A DNA stretch of 7,289 bases from positions 1 through 7,289 of the forward strand of contig JAKLZD010000090.1 of NCBI GenBank assembly GCA_024256245.1. Direction: 5' to 3'. Both the position numbers and the translations under genes were made by a program. The notes below the pieces were generated by a model. The model ran no database searches, had not been told where the DNA came from, and worked only from the letters and a program-made list of their open reading frames with translations. Positions 5,500 through 7,289 of the stretch are shown one piece after another (within the stretch, counting starts at the first letter, position 1; every line of letters starts with the position of its first letter). Origin of the DNA: Candidatus Methylarchaceae archaeon HK01M (GTDB lineage: Archaea > Thermoproteota > Nitrososphaeria > Nitrososphaerales > JACAEJ01).

Positions 5500-6599
5500 T
5501 AACGCCTTGGGAAGTGAGGGGAGAGATAGACTATGAAAAGCTGATAAGAGATTTTGGGACATCTCTCATCACAGACGAACTGCTTGAAAGAATCAAAAAG
5601 TATACAGGCGAGTTGCACCCCCTATTAAAAAGGAAGATATTTTTCTCACATAGAGATTTGGGCTGGATTTTAGACAGATATGAAGAAGGCGAAAAATTCT
5701 TCCTTTACACAGGTCGCGGTCCATCAGGCCATACTCATCTAGGCCATCTAGTACCATGGATATTCACAAAATACCTTCAAGATAAGTTCGATGTTGAACT
5801 ATACTTTCAGATGACAGACGATGAGAAGTTTCTTCACGACCCAAAGTTAAACCTTGACGATACCGCAGCTTATGCTTATGAGAATGCTCTAGATGTCATC
5901 GCTTGTGGTTTCGACCCAAAAAAGACCTTCATCTTCATTGATACAGAATATGCTAAGACACTTTACAAGATAGCTACTCAGTTCGCAAAGCACGTGACCT
6001 TCTCTACAGTCAAAGCCGCCTTCGGGTTCGATGTAAGTACGAATATCGGCTTGATCTTCTTTCCCTCTATACAGGCTGCACCTTGCTTCTTCCCATCTGT
6101 ACTAAAAGGAAAGAACATCCCGTGTTTGATACCTGCTGCCATAGATCAGTCAGTTTATTGGAGGGTTGCGCGTGATGTTGCACCAAAACTGAACTTCTAT
6201 AAGCCCGCAGAGATACATTCAAAGTTCTTCCCAAGCCTTATGAAGGGAGGAAAGATGAGTGCAAGTGAGCCAGAGTCGGCGATATTTACAGTCGATTCAC
6301 CAGAGTTGGCCGAAAGGAAGATAATGAACGCCTTCACTGGAGGGCAAGCAACGATAAAAGAGCAGATGGAGAAAGGTGGCAATCCAGATATCTGCCCCAT
6401 ATACCATTACTACAAAATCTTGTTCGAGTGGGACGAGAAAAAGCTGGCTGAAATTTATGAGAGCTGCAAGGGTGGCTGTTTAATCTGTGGAGACGATAAA
6501 CAAAAGTTGGCGGAGAGAGTCGGGTCTTTCCTTATCGAGCATCAGAAGAAAAGAGATAGGGCAAAAGATGTAATCGAAGATTTTATCTTGAGGGATTGA
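5472..6599 (+). CDS. trpS: Tryptophanyl-tRNA synthetase, archaeal/eukaryotic type
   Basis: This 375-residue class Ic synthetase joins tryptophan to tRNA-Trp using ATP. Sequence marks are the N-terminal VTPWEV (10-15) typical of the archaeal/eukaryotic branch, the HIGH-type signature in GPSGHTHLGH (83-92), and the KMSKS-type loop as KMSAS (261-265). The dimer/tryptophan-site region has YFQMTDDEKF (111-120), and the C-terminal anticodon-side region has CPIYHYY (308-314) and three cysteines (332, 336, 339). One variation is IDQS at 224-227, where most relatives have IDQD followed by Pro; the neighbouring residues fit and the protein appears intact. The start is ATG 5472, with a Shine-Dalgarno-like AAGGA (5462-5466) 5 bases before it. 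It probably shares a transcript with coaD. The stop is TGA. Confidence 0.96.
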   Translation: MPKDEQEFVVTPWEVRGEIDYEKLIRDFGTSLITDELLERIKKYTGELHPLLKRKIFFSHRDLGWILDRYEEGEKFFLYTGRGPSGHTHLGHLVPWIFTKYLQDKFDVELYFQMTDDEKFLHDPKLNLDDTAAYAYENALDVIACGFDPKKTFIFIDTEYAKTLYKIATQFAKHVTFSTVKAAFGFDVSTNIGLIFFPSIQAAPCFFPSVLKGKNIPCLIPAAIDQSVYWRVARDVAPKLNFYKPAEIHSKFFPSLMKGGKMSASEPESAIFTVDSPELAERKIMNAFTGGQATIKEQMEKGGNPDICPIYHYYKILFEWDEKKLAEIYESCKGGCLICGDDKQKLAERVGSFLIEHQKKRDRAKDVIEDFILRD

Positions 6600-6733
6600 T
6601 TGCCTTAGAGAAGAGTTGTTCAACTATATGAATCGATGTGAAAGACTGACCCTATTCATTTATTTATTAATGTATTCAAGTTTTGGAATGTAGAATTAAT
6701 TATATATTGAGATAGTAAGACTTCTCAGTCCGC
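6600..6733. other. Intergenic region with possible trpS terminator
   Basis: A T-rich stretch (6654-6669, repeated TTTA/TTAT) about 55 bases after the trpS stop may end transcription. No clear hairpin, gene or repeat is seen before the TATA box at 6700. Confidence 0.3.
6700..6707 (+). promoter_or_regulatory. TATA box for the right-end membrane-anchored gene
   Basis: TTATATAT is centred about 30 bases before TTG 6734, implying transcription start near 6730 and a nearly leaderless message. It supports TTG 6734 as the start, since TAA at 6716-6718 blocks the frame further upstream. Confidence 0.5.
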
Positions 6734-7289
6734 TTGAGGTTCCGATACAAGATTTTAGTTGTAGCTTTAGTTGCCATAGCTTTCACGGCCATAATCAGTG
6801 TCTCGTTAGGTTACTATTTGATGAGCCACTACCCGTTACTTGAGTACAGCGTAGATGGCAACCCTTTTGAAGCTCTCAGAGTGGCTGGTCAGATGGTGGT
6901 GAACGATTGATCCCAGAAAACGCCTGTCAAGAATTTCGATTCTGGGCAAGCGAATTTCGACTACTCTCAAACCGTGGATTTTTCAGAAGATAAACTTGAA
7001 TTGACGACTGCAGAACATATCATTGAGTGGTGTGTAAATAAGAAAAGTCAGCCTTGGGTAAAAGATGTGGAAGAATTTTTGTTAGAAGCCGATTTTTCCT
7101 TGATGGATATAGTAGCACACTTTATTTTCATAGAATGTAAAAGCGGAAATAGCCCAGTGATGACAGTAACATACTACGTAGCCAGTCGATCTATGTTGAT
7201 CGAAAAGGGATGGATAGAACGAGATATCTATAACTCCTACACATGTTATTTAACAGAAGACCTTGCCTTGGATGTGATTCGATACGATG
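6734..7289 (+). pseudogene. Membrane-anchored protein gene interrupted by one in-frame TGA, 3' end outside window
   Basis: One plus-strand frame covers 185 codons with a single interruption, TGA at 6908-6910. Before it are 58 codons: a basic N-terminus, a membrane anchor (about residues 7-29, ILVVALVAIAF...), and an outside-facing segment. After it, 126 codons continue in the same frame to the window edge: a polar linker, then an apparently folded domain with EHIIEWCVNKK, WVKDVEEFL, VMTVTYYVASRSM and EKGWIERDIY. The even composition on both sides and the lack of any good start just after the TGA (first candidates GTG 6974, TTG 7001) suggest one gene. TGA is the normal stop of coaD, trpS and the 88-residue gene, so recoding is not general. 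Explanations are a nonsense mutation (for example CGA to TGA), selenocysteine insertion, a sequencing error, or two separate genes. The start is TTG 6734 with no Shine-Dalgarno. I do not recognise the domain. Confidence 0.6.

Noticed and set aside
5310..5618. Minus-strand frame of 102 codons across the coaD-trpS junction
   Set aside because: It is antisense to the ends of both well-supported genes, with Cys/Phe-rich shadow composition.
6197..6400. Minus-strand frame of 67 codons
   Set aside because: It lies entirely antisense to the KMSAS region of trpS.

Overview
The window looks archaeal. The evidence is an archaeal/eukaryotic-type tryptophanyl-tRNA synthetase, a type II methionine aminopeptidase, the archaeal form of phosphopantetheine adenylyltransferase, and AT-rich TATA boxes lying about 20-35 bases ahead of start codons, several of them nearly leaderless. 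GTG and TTG starts are used, and three intact genes end in TGA, so TGA is a normal stop here. A GH3-family adenylating enzyme and a zinc-ribbon membrane protein suggest an uncultured TACK-type lineage such as Bathyarchaeia or a relative; that placement is inference only.

The left part (1 to about 3780) has an accessory character. It holds the 5' portion of a minimal nucleotidyltransferase gene on the minus strand, running off the left edge. Next comes a decayed piece of a formate dehydrogenase catalytic-subunit gene (626-913), then a short GH3-family protein (994-2130) whose stop overlaps that of a convergent zinc-ribbon/two-helix membrane protein (2127-2489). A tiny three-helix membrane protein (2623-2889), a 330-base gap and a three-helix membrane protein of unknown function (3221-3715, minus) follow.

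The middle and right (3780 to 6599) are housekeeping. tRNA-Ala(GGC) and map lie on the minus strand. coaD and trpS lie on the plus strand and diverge from map across a compact intergenic region with interleaved TATA boxes. Between coaD and trpS is an open frame (5338-5499) that lacks an ATG and may be an overlooked or decaying small gene. Together these genes serve alanine decoding, N-terminal Met removal, CoA synthesis and Trp-tRNA charging.

The right end (6734-7289) has a good promoter and a long frame encoding a membrane-anchored protein. That frame is interrupted by a single TGA at 6908-6910, so the gene is either broken by one nonsense mutation or recoded.

No CRISPR array, insertion sequence, integrase or rRNA is visible. 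The most notable items are the formate dehydrogenase fossil, the in-frame TGA, the short GH3 protein and the hidden frame between coaD and trpS. I found no convincing evidence of a complete new multi-gene system.
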